A stretch of DNA of 6,961 nucleotides from Anaerolineae bacterium (GCA_016929205.1 JAFGJF010000605.1:1-6961), one strand, 5' to 3'; shown: positions 1-6,057, numbered from the stretch's first letter. The notes: generated from the sequence alone by a model not told the origin. Program-made: numbers and translations.

Positions 1-77
1 CGCTGCTGATCGCCGACAAAGCGACTTCCGGCATAACGAACGCCAAGAACCTGCAATCCCAAAAGGGTCAATACCAT
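1..77 (-). CDS. Unrecognised leftward gene, 5' end only
   Basis: An ATG at 77-75 on the minus strand opens a frame that stays open for 25 codons to the window edge. It is preceded at 5 nt by a strong Shine-Dalgarno stretch (GGGAGGAG, about 83-90). The visible protein begins MVLTLLGLQVLGVRYAG and is hydrophobic for about 14 residues, then polar. Too little is present to name a family. It is divergent from the URO-D-like gene at 209, and the roughly 130 bases between the two starts would hold both promoters. The call rests on the ribosome binding site and the open frame, not on homology. A chance frame of this length is possible. Confidence 0.45.
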   Translation of the reverse strand, partial: MVLTLLGLQVLGVRYAGSRFVGDQQ

Positions 78-119
78 CTCATCTCCTCCCCAATTCCAAA
101 ATCAACAAATGCATTGAGC

Positions 120-149
120 ATTGACAGCAAATCAGGTCAATGATATCAT
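120..149. promoter_or_regulatory. Possible operator: inverted repeats inside the promoter
   Basis: ATTGAC (120-125) and GTCAAT (136-141) form an inverted repeat with a 10-nt spacer, lying over the -35 and the spacer. A second perfect palindrome, ATGATATCAT (140-149), overlaps the -10. A tandem GCATTGA GCATTGA (111-124) leads into the -35. This arrangement would suit a dimeric repressor that blocks RNA polymerase and could also serve the leftward gene. No regulator gene is visible in the window, so function is inferred from symmetry and position only. Confidence 0.35.
121..149 (+). promoter_or_regulatory. Sigma70-type promoter for the URO-D-like gene at 209
   Basis: TTGACA (121-126, perfect -35) is followed after exactly 17 nt by TATCAT (144-149, one mismatch to the -10 consensus). 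Transcription would start near 156, giving a leader of about 53 nt with an AAAGGA ribosome binding site just before the ATG at 209. This also rules out the upstream in-frame ATG at 140 as the start from this promoter, because it lies upstream of the predicted transcript. Confidence 0.65.
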
Positions 150-208
150 GCAACGAGCAGTTGCACAAGACCGGGGCATCACACTCATCCCAAATAAAGG
201 ACAAGTCT

Positions 209-1213
209 ATGAATTCGCGCGAACGCATCCGTACGATCATTTCAGGTCAGGCCGCCGACCGCGTTGGCTTTTGGCTGGGTAATCCTCACCCCGATAGTTG
301 GCCAATCTACCTCGACTATTTTGACGTAGACTCGCCGGAGGCAGTGCGCCGTCTGCTGGGCGATGATTTTAGCTGGATCATGGCCGGCGTGTACAACCAT
401 CCCGAAGGCCGGGGGCTGTTTGATATTCCGGGCAAGACCTCGCACGGGCATCCCGGCCCATTCGCCAACGCGACCAGCGCTGCCGACCTGGATGCATACG
501 AATGGCCCAATCTTGATTACCTGGATTTCGATCTGGTCTTGGAACAGCTGCGTCACGCTGGAGACGTGTACCGGGCCAGTGGATTCTGGACACCGTTCTA
601 CCACAATGTGATGGACCTGTTTGGGATGGAAAATTACATGATGAATATGTATCTCAATCCCGCACTCGTCCACGCCGTCACCGACCGGGTGTGCGAGTTC
701 TATTACGAAGCCAACGAACGCTTCTTCGCCGCTGCCGGGGATCTGGTCGATGGTTTCTTTTTCGGCAACGACTTTGGCACCCAACTCGACCTGATATGCG
801 GCCCGGACCAATTCGATCAGTTTGTCATGCCCTGGTTCCGCCGCTTTACCGAACAAGGTCACCGCCATGGCTACCAGGTCATCCTCCACTCTTGTGGGTC
901 GATCTATCGCGTCATCGACCGCTTGATCGACGCCGGCGTGGACTGTTTGCACCCGCTGCAAGCGTTGGCACGCAACATGGACGCACAGACGCTGGCCCGC
1001 GAGTTCAAGGGACGCATCACCTTCCTGGGGGGGATCGACACCCAGGATTTGCTGGTCAACGGCACACCACAAAAAGTCCGAGCAGACGTGCAACGGGTCA
1101 AGGCACTTTTAGGGCCGTGCCTGATTGTCAGCCCCAGCCACGAAGCGCTGCTGCCCAACGTGCCGCCCGAGAACATCCTGGCCATGGCCCAGGCCGCGAT
1201 CGAGATGGACTGA
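209..1213 (+). CDS. Uroporphyrinogen-decarboxylase-like family protein (probable methyltransferase-type)
   Basis: A 334-residue protein, normal in size for a URO-D domain TIM barrel. It opens with the usual N-terminal pattern of non-HemE family members (MNSRERIRTIISGQAADRVGF). It lacks the arginine-rich substrate motif of true HemE, so haem synthesis is unlikely. Near the C-terminal half sits HSCG at 227-230, matching the His-x-Cys zinc-ligand motif of MtaA/CmuA-type corrinoid methyltransferases. Further on are FLGGID (272-277) and a PPEN segment (319-322). Where methyltransferases carry a third ligand Cys, this protein reads SPSH (308-311), so any metal site would differ. The start at 209 is chosen because AAAGGA lies 6-7 nt upstream and a strong promoter places the transcript start near 156; the in-frame ATG at 140 would precede it. 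No corrinoid-binding protein is adjacent. Substrate unknown; the family call is firm, the methyltransferase reading is inference. Confidence 0.85.
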   Translation: MNSRERIRTIISGQAADRVGFWLGNPHPDSWPIYLDYFDVDSPEAVRRLLGDDFSWIMAGVYNHPEGRGLFDIPGKTSHGHPGPFANATSAADLDAYEWPNLDYLDFDLVLEQLRHAGDVYRASGFWTPFYHNVMDLFGMENYMMNMYLNPALVHAVTDRVCEFYYEANERFFAAAGDLVDGFFFGNDFGTQLDLICGPDQFDQFVMPWFRRFTEQGHRHGYQVILHSCGSIYRVIDRLIDAGVDCLHPLQALARNMDAQTLAREFKGRITFLGGIDTQDLLVNGTPQKVRADVQRVKALLGPCLIVSPSHEALLPNVPPENILAMAQAAIEMD

Positions 1214-1234
1214 ACAACAAAACGACTTTTGTCA

Positions 1235-1263
1235 TAGACGTTTGTTCTCCCTGGTGATATACT
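1235..1263 (+). promoter_or_regulatory. Probable promoter of msrB (extended -10)
   Basis: TATACT at 1258-1263 matches five of six -10 bases and is preceded by TGA (1255-1257), the extended -10 TGn element. At 17 nt upstream lies TAGACG (1235-1240), four of six to the -35 consensus. Transcription would begin near 1270, leaving a leader of about 100 nt before the msrB ATG. Confidence 0.5.
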
Positions 1264-1293
1264 TGTTATGTATATGAGAATCTGGGGTTATGT

Positions 1294-1316
1294 AGGTTGG
1301 AATGGCATTCCGGCCT
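1294..1316 (+). promoter_or_regulatory. Hairpin in the msrB leader
   Basis: GGAATG-G-CATTCC (1299-1311) is a perfect inverted repeat. The arms extend outward through two T-G positions (G-U wobbles in RNA) to AGG/CCT, giving a stem of about ten pairs with a 3-nt loop in RNA. It lies between the predicted transcript start and the msrB ribosome binding site. It has no T-run behind it, so it is not a terminator. A role in mRNA stability or as a protein-binding palindrome is possible but not shown. Confidence 0.35.
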
Positions 1317-1371
1317 GCTCACACCGATGCGTTTTGTCAAAATTCTTTTTAGGTTCAAAGGAGGCTATGCG

Positions 1372-1785
1372 ATGGAAAACACACAAACGGATGACAAAAT
1401 CACCAAAACAGATGAGGAATGGCGCGAGTCGCTCACTCCCGAACAATATCGCGTTTTGCGTCAAAAAGGCACCGAGCGCGCCTTTACCGGCAAATTTTAC
1501 AAAAACAAGGATCGAGGAACCTATCACTGTGCCGCCTGTGGCAATCCGTTGTTCAGCTCTGAAACCAAGTACGACTCGGGTTCAGGATGGCCGAGCTTTT
1601 GGGCACCTGTCCTGGATACCGCCGTCGACACCCAGCACGATGGCAGTCTGGGCATGGCCCGCACCGAGGTGGTGTGCAATCGCTGCGGGTCGCACCTGGG
1701 ACACGTCTTTCGCGATGGACCGGCTCCAACCGGCTTGCGTTACTGCCTGAACTCGGTCTCGCTCGATTTCGAGGCACAAGAATAG
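1372..1785 (+). CDS. msrB: Peptide-methionine (R)-S-oxide reductase MsrB
   Basis: MsrB reduces the R-epimer of methionine sulfoxide in proteins back to methionine, repairing oxidative damage, normally with thioredoxin as reductant. The 137-residue product has the full SelR/MsrB domain: two zinc-binding CxxC pairs (C53/C56 and C102/C105), the SGWPSF motif (about 70-75), the HLGHVF motif (108-113) and RYCLNS, with catalytic Cys125. The position that holds the resolving Cys in E. coli-type enzymes (SGCGWPSF) is Ser71 here, so regeneration must use another route, as in other one-Cys MsrBs. The ATG at 1372 is chosen because AAAGGAGG (1357-1364) lies 7 nt upstream; the in-frame ATG at 1297 lacks such a site. 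There is no signal peptide, so it is cytoplasmic. It appears monocistronic, with its own promoter and a strong terminator downstream. Confidence 0.96.
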   Translation: MENTQTDDKITKTDEEWRESLTPEQYRVLRQKGTERAFTGKFYKNKDRGTYHCAACGNPLFSSETKYDSGSGWPSFWAPVLDTAVDTQHDGSLGMARTEVVCNRCGSHLGHVFRDGPAPTGLRYCLNSVSLDFEAQE

Positions 1786-1882
1786 CGATGCGATTTCCAA
1801 TACGTATTTTCGCCCGCCAGTTGATCCTGCAATAAACCGTAGCAGATTAACAAGCACGTTCACAAGCTCATAGATATTCCAC

Positions 1883-1916
1883 AAAACCGCAGCCGTCAGA
1901 GACGGCTGCGGTTTTT
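1883..1916 (+). terminator. Rho-independent terminator after msrB
   Basis: A perfect 15-bp stem (AAAACCGCAGCCGTC at 1883-1897 and its complement at 1901-1915) encloses an AGA loop and ends in a run of five T (1912-1916). The A-run on the other side makes it potentially bidirectional. It lies about 97 nt after the msrB stop, with nothing recognisable between. Confidence 0.9.
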
Positions 1917-1942
1917 GACTCCTTGGCGTAAACGAGTAGAAT
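1915..1942 (+). promoter_or_regulatory. Promoter for the broken URO-D gene and its downstream partner
   Basis: TTGACT (1915-1920, five of six) and TAGAAT (1937-1942, five of six) are separated by 16 nt. The -35 begins in the last two T of the preceding terminator's T-run. The transcript would start near 1949, about 42 nt before the ATG at 1991. The unit would run through 4056. Confidence 0.5.
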
Positions 1943-1990
1943 CAAGATGATCCTTGCTTCTGACTGATAACACATCCGTAAGGAATGTCT

Positions 1991-2751
1991 ATGACACCCG
2001 ACAATCGATATCTGGCCTATACGGGTCTTGCGCCTAAGCGTATTCCACATTGGGAACACTGGTCATGTCCTGATGCAGAAAGCTACTTGACCGGCATCGA
2101 CTATTACGCCCATCCGCGACAATGCCGGCTCAAAGTGCTGGCTTTTACAACACGATGTTTATGTGGCCCTTGCTGACGTTTGGCTGGGAACTGTTCCTGG
2201 AAACGTGCCTCGATCCACGCTTTGAACGCATTATGGACGAGTTTGCCGAGATCAACCGCCGCGTCTTTCGCGTTTTTGCCCGCATGCCGGTCAATTTTAT
2301 CGTCTGCCACGATGACATTGTCACCTCGCGCGGCCCGGTCTACTCGCCACGCTGGATGCACAAATACATTTTTCCGCGCTATGAAGAGTTCGGGAGCATC
2401 GTCAAGGCTGTGAGCAAAGAGGTGCTTTTTATGACTGACGGTAAGCCCGATGCCTATGTCGATGATGTGATGGCTTGCGGCGCGCGCGGGATCATCACCG
2501 AACCCTACGCCGATTTCAAGGCCATCGCCTGCAAGCACAAAGACTGTTTTCTCGCCGGGGAAGGCGATAACCGCATTCTATCGCGCAACGATCTGGACGA
2601 GATCGAAGCTATGGTCCGCAGCATGATCGAGACCGCACAGCTCACCGGGGGATACGTGATGTGCATCGGCAACCACATTCCCTGGAACGTCCCGCCGGAA
2701 GCGATCAAACGCTACCTGGATCTGTCGGCCGAACTGGCGTGGCGAGCATAA
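1991..2751 (+). pseudogene. URO-D-like family gene with internal deletion and frameshift
   Basis: The N-terminal part begins at ATG 1991, with AAGGA 6 nt upstream (1980-1984). It reads MTPDNRYLAYTGLAPKRIPH, then WEHWSCPDAESYLTGIDYY and HPRQCRLKVL, a recognisable URO-D-like beginning. That frame soon leaves the family pattern and stops at 2176. The rest of the family domain is in the +2 frame relative to it: from about 2140 it reads GFYNTMFMWPLLTFGWELFL, then VNFIVCHDDIV, CGARGIITEPY, FLAGEGDNRIL, GNHIPWNVPPEA, and stops at 2751. The two parts total about 250 residues, against roughly 330-370 for intact relatives, so about 90-120 residues seem lost at the junction (near 2120-2145) along with the frame. 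An ATG at 2122 could start the C-terminal part alone (209 residues), but it lacks a clear ribosome binding site and would give half a TIM barrel. The metal-motif region reads MTDGKPD instead of HxCG. An assembly error is the alternative to true decay. Confidence 0.8.
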
Positions 2752-2793
2752 ACCAGATCAACCACTCAACGCGCGAGGCTTTTGGAGGAACGG

Positions 2794-4056
2794 ATGCCCA
2801 ACACAATCAGACAACGAGATGATATTCGCGCACTGGCGGAACGCGTCGCTGAGATCGCCGCGAGCAAAGAGAACAAACAGATTGTGCAACGCTGGCACGA
2901 TGTCAATGCCTTGCGCAAACCCGATCGCGCCCCGGTGTGGTGCCGTCCGGTTGGTGCCTGGGATGAAATCCTGCCCGGCGACACGCTCATATGCAGCGAT
3001 CCCTGGCTGCGTAACATAGAAACGCATCTGCGCCGCATCTTGATCAAACACGACATCGGCGACGACAGCCCAGTGGATCCCTGGTTTCCCATTAACGCCG
3101 TCTTTGATATCGATCCTCCCAACTGCTGGGGCGTTGACGTGGTCCATCAGGCCTCCGGCGTCGACGGCGGATCCTGGGCTTACGACCCGCCGCTCAAGAC
3201 CGAGGCTGACTTTGACAGGCTGCGCCTGCCCATCTTTATCTATAACGAGGCAGAGACGCAGCGTCAACTCGACCGTACCCACAACCTGCTTGGTGATATT
3301 CTTCCCGTCCGACTAGCATGTGATATGCCGCTATCGGCCACACTGGGCACCGCTGCCGCCGACCTGCGCGGGTTGAGCCAAATGATGCTCGACATGGCGG
3401 CCGAACCGGCGTTGATGCACCGCCTGATGACCTACCTGCGCGACGCCGTATTGAGCGCAATGGAGCAGGTCGCGAATGCGAACCATTCGTCAGCGACCGG
3501 GCTGCTCACCGCCAATAACACCGGACCGATGACCTGCAGCGATCCTATCGGCAAGATCGACATAGACAGCACGATCGAGCCCGATACCAACAACAAGATC
3601 GGGTATAAGAATATGTGGGTCATGGCCAACAGCCAGGAGTTTGGTGCAGTCTCCCCGGCCATGTGGCGCGAATTCTGCCTCGAATACCAGCACTCGATCA
3701 TCGAACAGTTTGGCCTGAGCGGCTACGGCTGCTGTGAGGATCTGACCTACAAGATCGACGGCGTGCTCTCGCTCTCCAACCTGCGGATCTTTGTCTGCAG
3801 CGCCTGGACATTCTTGCGGGCCGTGCAGGAGGCTGTGGGGCAAAATTACGTGATCATGTGGCGGCAGAAGGCCAGCGACGTGGTCTTTCCGGACGATGTG
3901 GCGACGGTCCGCCGCGACCTGGAGGAGGGTTGCCGGCAGTTACAGGGCTTTCGCTACCAGATCGTACTGCGTGAGCTGCAGACCCTGAGCGGACACCCCG
4001 ATCGCCTGCACGAATGGACGCGGTTTGCCAAGGAGGCGTCTGCCAGGTATGCCTAA
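2794..4056 (+). CDS. Divergent, longer URO-D-like family protein
   Basis: A 420-residue protein of the URO-D superfamily, about 80 residues longer than the 334-residue paralogue upstream. The extra length is partly an N-terminal helical region (about 1-35) before the family-like KPDRAPVW segment (42-49). Other visible segments are DPWFPINAVFDIDPPNCWG (95-113), CDMPL (176-180), SPAMWREF (287-294, the place where relatives often have SPEMFREF-like sequence) and YGCCEDLT (311-318) where methyltransferase relatives have HxCG. A QxVLRELQT-like segment lies near the C-terminus (389-397). The HemE arginine motif is absent. The start is the ATG at 2794, with GGAGG (2784-2788) 5 nt upstream; a TTG at 2782 is in frame but overlaps that site. 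It follows the broken paralogue by 42 nt, so it is probably cotranscribed. Soluble; substrate unknown. Cys313/Cys314 could replace the usual metal ligands (inference). Confidence 0.8.
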   Translation: MPNTIRQRDDIRALAERVAEIAASKENKQIVQRWHDVNALRKPDRAPVWCRPVGAWDEILPGDTLICSDPWLRNIETHLRRILIKHDIGDDSPVDPWFPINAVFDIDPPNCWGVDVVHQASGVDGGSWAYDPPLKTEADFDRLRLPIFIYNEAETQRQLDRTHNLLGDILPVRLACDMPLSATLGTAAADLRGLSQMMLDMAAEPALMHRLMTYLRDAVLSAMEQVANANHSSATGLLTANNTGPMTCSDPIGKIDIDSTIEPDTNNKIGYKNMWVMANSQEFGAVSPAMWREFCLEYQHSIIEQFGLSGYGCCEDLTYKIDGVLSLSNLRIFVCSAWTFLRAVQEAVGQNYVIMWRQKASDVVFPDDVATVRRDLEEGCRQLQGFRYQIVLRELQTLSGHPDRLHEWTRFAKEASARYA

Positions 4057-4125
4057 AGGCGGATTTGTAAGGGCGCAATAAAAAGAAAAAGTAAGTTTCG
4101 CACCACCAGCTATCAGCCCAGGATT

Positions 4126-5223
4126 TCAATCCGGGCAAGAGCGCATCGCCGGATCCCAGATCGTCGCCGCAATGTGCTGCTGGGGCAATTCTCTCGTCGC
4201 CCAGTAATAGATCGCCACCAGGCAGCCATCGGCCCGCTGCACCAGGCGCGGGTAGCCCAGATCCTGATCCGCCTGCACCGACGCGTAATCGTCCCGCAGC
4301 ACCACTGCCTCGCCCCACGTCGCCCCTTCATCCCTGCTGATGCGAGCGATCATCTGCCGGCGATCCCGCTGCCCGTACACACAGCACAGCCGCCCATCCT
4401 TCAGCCGGGCCAGTGCCGGCGGGTTGCCGTTGTGCGCGCCGCTCTCCCCGATCCGGCTCAGGAATGCCCAACTGGCCCCGTCGTCGCCCGATGCGTAAGC
4501 ATCGATCCAGCACGCCCCCTCGCTATCCATATCCCTGCGCCGCAGCACCGAGACCAGCCTGTCGGCCGAGCAGCGAACCGTGCTCGGCATCACCGCCCGG
4601 TATGGATCGCCGGGCGGCACGATCCAGGCCACGAACTGAAAAGACAGCCCGCTATCCGTCGTTCTTACACAAAAGGCCCGATCCGCCCCCCACTTTTCCC
4701 TGGAGCGGGCCGACAAAAAGACCAGGCACGTGTCCGGGCCATTCACCAAGACATCGGTACGCGGCGTCAGTTCGGCGCCCTGCAGTTGCGGTAGAGCGTC
4801 CAATCCGGCGAACGCGTAGGGCCCTTGCCAGATTGCACCCCGATCGGTGGAGACATAGAACCCCCCTCGCGGCTCCTCGCTGCCGTGATAGGCGCAGCCC
4901 AGCACCCGCATGGCAAAGCCCGGCTGGCTGAAATCGATCCGCCCGGTCGGCGCCGACAGGGCTTTGCCATCCTCCATAAAACCTACTGGCGTTTCCACCT
5001 GCCACGACGCGCCACCATCCAGGCTCCGGGCCAGCCGGCTCGCGTACGGCCGGCCGATGTTGTGGCTCGATCCCACTTGGTACGGGCCGGTCGTAAAGCC
5101 AACCAGGATCTCGCTCCGGTTGGCTTTCTCAACCGCGCGGTCGTTTTCCCAGATCCATATGCCGTTGTTGGCCGGCCATCCTGCAAAGACCCCTTCCCGG
5201 GCAAACACAATGACATGCTTCAT
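4126..5223 (-). CDS. Sialidase-like (BNR/Asp-box) beta-propeller protein
   Basis: A 365-residue protein with five Asp-box motifs (S/T-x-D-x-G-x-x-W/F) at about 67-74, 125-132, 188-195, 245-252 and 296-303. Their spacing of 51-63 residues is as expected for blades of a six-bladed sialidase propeller. The N-terminus (MKHVIVFARE, then WPANNGIW at 16-23 and EILVGF at 38-43) matches a cytoplasmic-type exo-alpha-sialidase-like family. No signal peptide or membrane segment is present, so it likely acts inside the cell or is not a secreted sialidase. A charged stretch (ENDRAVEKANR, 26-36) looks like an insertion between the first two strands. Catalytic residues cannot be assigned with confidence, so sialic acid specificity is unproven. 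The ATG at 5223 has GAGG 6 nt upstream. A GTG at 5235 would overlap the preceding stop as GTGA, which would add four residues and suggests translational coupling to the HEPN gene. It is convergent with the URO-D-like gene ending at 4056. Confidence 0.78.
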   Translation of the reverse strand: MKHVIVFAREGVFAGWPANNGIWIWENDRAVEKANRSEILVGFTTGPYQVGSSHNIGRPYASRLARSLDGGASWQVETPVGFMEDGKALSAPTGRIDFSQPGFAMRVLGCAYHGSEEPRGGFYVSTDRGAIWQGPYAFAGLDALPQLQGAELTPRTDVLVNGPDTCLVFLSARSREKWGADRAFCVRTTDSGLSFQFVAWIVPPGDPYRAVMPSTVRCSADRLVSVLRRRDMDSEGACWIDAYASGDDGASWAFLSRIGESGAHNGNPPALARLKDGRLCCVYGQRDRRQMIARISRDEGATWGEAVVLRDDYASVQADQDLGYPRLVQRADGCLVAIYYWATRELPQQHIAATIWDPAMRSCPD

Positions 5224-5231
5224 TCTGGGCC

Positions 5232-5606
5232 TCACTCCTCAGCAATACCGAGCTTGCGCCGAACCACTGTCCGTATTTGCTCTGCTTTGACCAATGACTG
5301 AATAGCCGTCATCTCATCACTCCATTCTTCAGGATAGCGAAAGATGACTGCAAATTCGGTCAACCCTTCGACCACAGACTGGAGTTGATCGAAAGCAGGA
5401 TCTAGAGCAACACACATCTCCACCAAGACATCCACATCGTGAGTTCGAGGCGGGACTTGGTCAAAAGCGATAAGAAACGCCTTCAGATACTTTTCGGCCA
5501 CCTGTTGGCAAAAGAACCCTTGCTGATCAGGTAAAGCTGGATCACCCTGAGCCAGTCGGCGAGCAGCCGCCAAATCGGCATCTGCCTTGCGAAGCCAATA
5601 CTTCAG
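5232..5606 (-). CDS. HEPN-domain protein, partner of the MNT (HepT-like); start codon abnormal
   Basis: HEPN proteins paired with minimal nucleotidyltransferases act as RNase toxins or related effectors in MntA/HepT-type modules. The frame reads KYWLRKADADLAAARRL at the N-terminus, then QQVAEKYLKAFL (34-45), RTHDVDVL (54-61, the conserved R..H region) and FRYPEEW (89-95), ending KLGIAEE. This is a complete HEPN domain of about 124 residues. The frame has no ATG or GTG start. Candidates are CTG at 5606, which overlaps the MNT stop as CTGA, and TTG at 5573, which would cut into the first helix. A well-placed ATG at 5619 with a GGGGAGAG site reads MNVSPEV, typical of a HEPN start, but in the wrong frame. 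So the gene is either frameshifted near 5597-5600 or uses a near-cognate coupled start. It is followed by the sialidase-like gene 8 nt downstream. Confidence 0.75.
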   Translation of the reverse strand: MKYWLRKADADLAAARRLAQGDPALPDQQGFFCQQVAEKYLKAFLIAFDQVPPRTHDVDVLVEMCVALDPAFDQLQSVVEGLTEFAVIFRYPEEWSDEMTAIQSLVKAEQIRTVVRRKLGIAEE

Positions 5607-5941
5607 GACTGACGTTCATAGAGCACTCTCCCCCGTTCCAAAACCTCTCGCAGAAAAAAACTGCCTTGCTCCAGGCGATCTGCAACTTCTTGTGGCGTCT
5701 TGACCAATACATCCATGGACACAAGACGTGGGCGGCAGGCTCGTTTAACCTCTATGGCGCGCTGGACCGATGAGCCGGTGGCATTCATGATGACCAACAG
5801 ATCAACGTCACTGTCGGCACGCGCCGTGCCTGCAGCGCGAGAACCAAAAAGGATTACCTTCTCGGGGTCAAACTGCTTCACAATTCGTTGTGTGATCGCT
5901 TGCAAGAGCGTTTCTGTCACCGGTACAGGATACTCGGACAT
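5603..5941 (-). CDS. Minimal nucleotidyltransferase (MNT) domain protein, MntA-like
   Basis: A 112-residue protein of the DNA polymerase beta-like nucleotidyltransferase superfamily. It carries GSRAAGTARADSDVD starting at Gly33, an exact GS-x10-DxD motif with Asp45 and Asp47, plus a later Asp77 (MDVLV), together forming the expected three-Asp metal site. Length fits MntA-type antitoxins, which in studied HepT/MntA pairs modify and neutralise the HEPN toxin by AMPylation. That role here is inferred from family and pairing. The C-terminus ends REVLERGRVLYERQS, typical for the family. The start at 5941 is chosen for the family-like N-terminus (MSEYPVPVTETLLQ) and a GAAGGGAG site (5958-5951) upstream. 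Longer in-frame extensions run over the promoter and are not credible. It is the first gene of the leftward unit MNT-HEPN-sialidase. Confidence 0.9.
   Translation of the reverse strand: MSEYPVPVTETLLQAITQRIVKQFDPEKVILFGSRAAGTARADSDVDLLVIMNATGSSVQRAIEVKRACRPRLVSMDVLVKTPQEVADRLEQGSFFLREVLERGRVLYERQS
5626..5633 (-). promoter_or_regulatory. Ribosome binding site pointing at the out-of-frame ATG of the HEPN gene
   Basis: GGGGAGAG on the minus strand (5633-5626) lies 6 nt before an ATG at 5619-5617, within the end of the MNT gene. This ATG is out of frame with the HEPN domain. From the site to the CTG at 5606 is 19 nt, which is too far for ordinary initiation. The site therefore supports the view that the ATG at 5619 was the original HEPN start and that a small indel followed it. 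Confidence 0.4.
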
Positions 5942-5987
5942 TTGCCTTTTCTCCCTTCTACCATTTATTCGATCGCGAACCGGGTGC

Positions 5988-5996
5988 ATTATACCA
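5988..5996 (-). promoter_or_regulatory. Promoter (extended -10) of the MNT-HEPN unit
   Basis: On the minus strand TGGTATAAT (5996-5988) is a perfect TATAAT preceded by the extended -10 TGn. The -35 region is weak: TTGTGC at 6016-6011 has only TTG in common with the consensus, which is usual for extended -10 promoters. Transcription would start near 5981, about 40 nt before the MNT ATG. Confidence 0.5.
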
Positions 5997-6057
5997 TTGT
6001 TGGGACAGACGCACAAAGACCCGGCGGCAGAACGAGCACTGACAGGTCGCGGCGATT

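Noticed and set aside
242..1093. 283-codon open frame on the minus strand opposite the first URO-D-like gene
   Set aside because: It mirrors the codon structure of the real gene, has no family resemblance and no ribosome binding site. Long antisense frames are common opposite GC-rich genes.
1214..1248. Imperfect inverted repeat GAACAACAAAACG / CGTTTGTTC after the first URO-D-like gene
   Set aside because: Bulged, AT-rich and without a proper T-run; too weak to call a terminator.
1985..1990. ATG at 1985 as start of the second URO-D-like gene
   Set aside because: It abuts the AAGGA site itself; the ATG at 1991 has correct spacing and begins the family pattern MTPDNRYL.
2104..2538. Minus-strand frame of 144 codons opposite the broken URO-D gene
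   Set aside because: The plus-strand reading is clearly URO-D-like; the minus reading has no motif or start signal.
4116..4136. Hairpin GCCC-A-GGAT..ATCC-GGGC over the end of the sialidase-like gene, as a terminator
   Set aside because: The stem is bulged with a small loop, and the T-rich stretch on the minus strand (4077-4093) is more than 20 nt away, so it is not a standard terminator. The 69 bases between the convergent genes hold nothing else clear.
4174..4931. Overlapping plus-strand frames opposite the sialidase-like gene
   Set aside because: Proline- and arginine-rich composition typical of shadow translation; the minus strand carries five regular Asp boxes.
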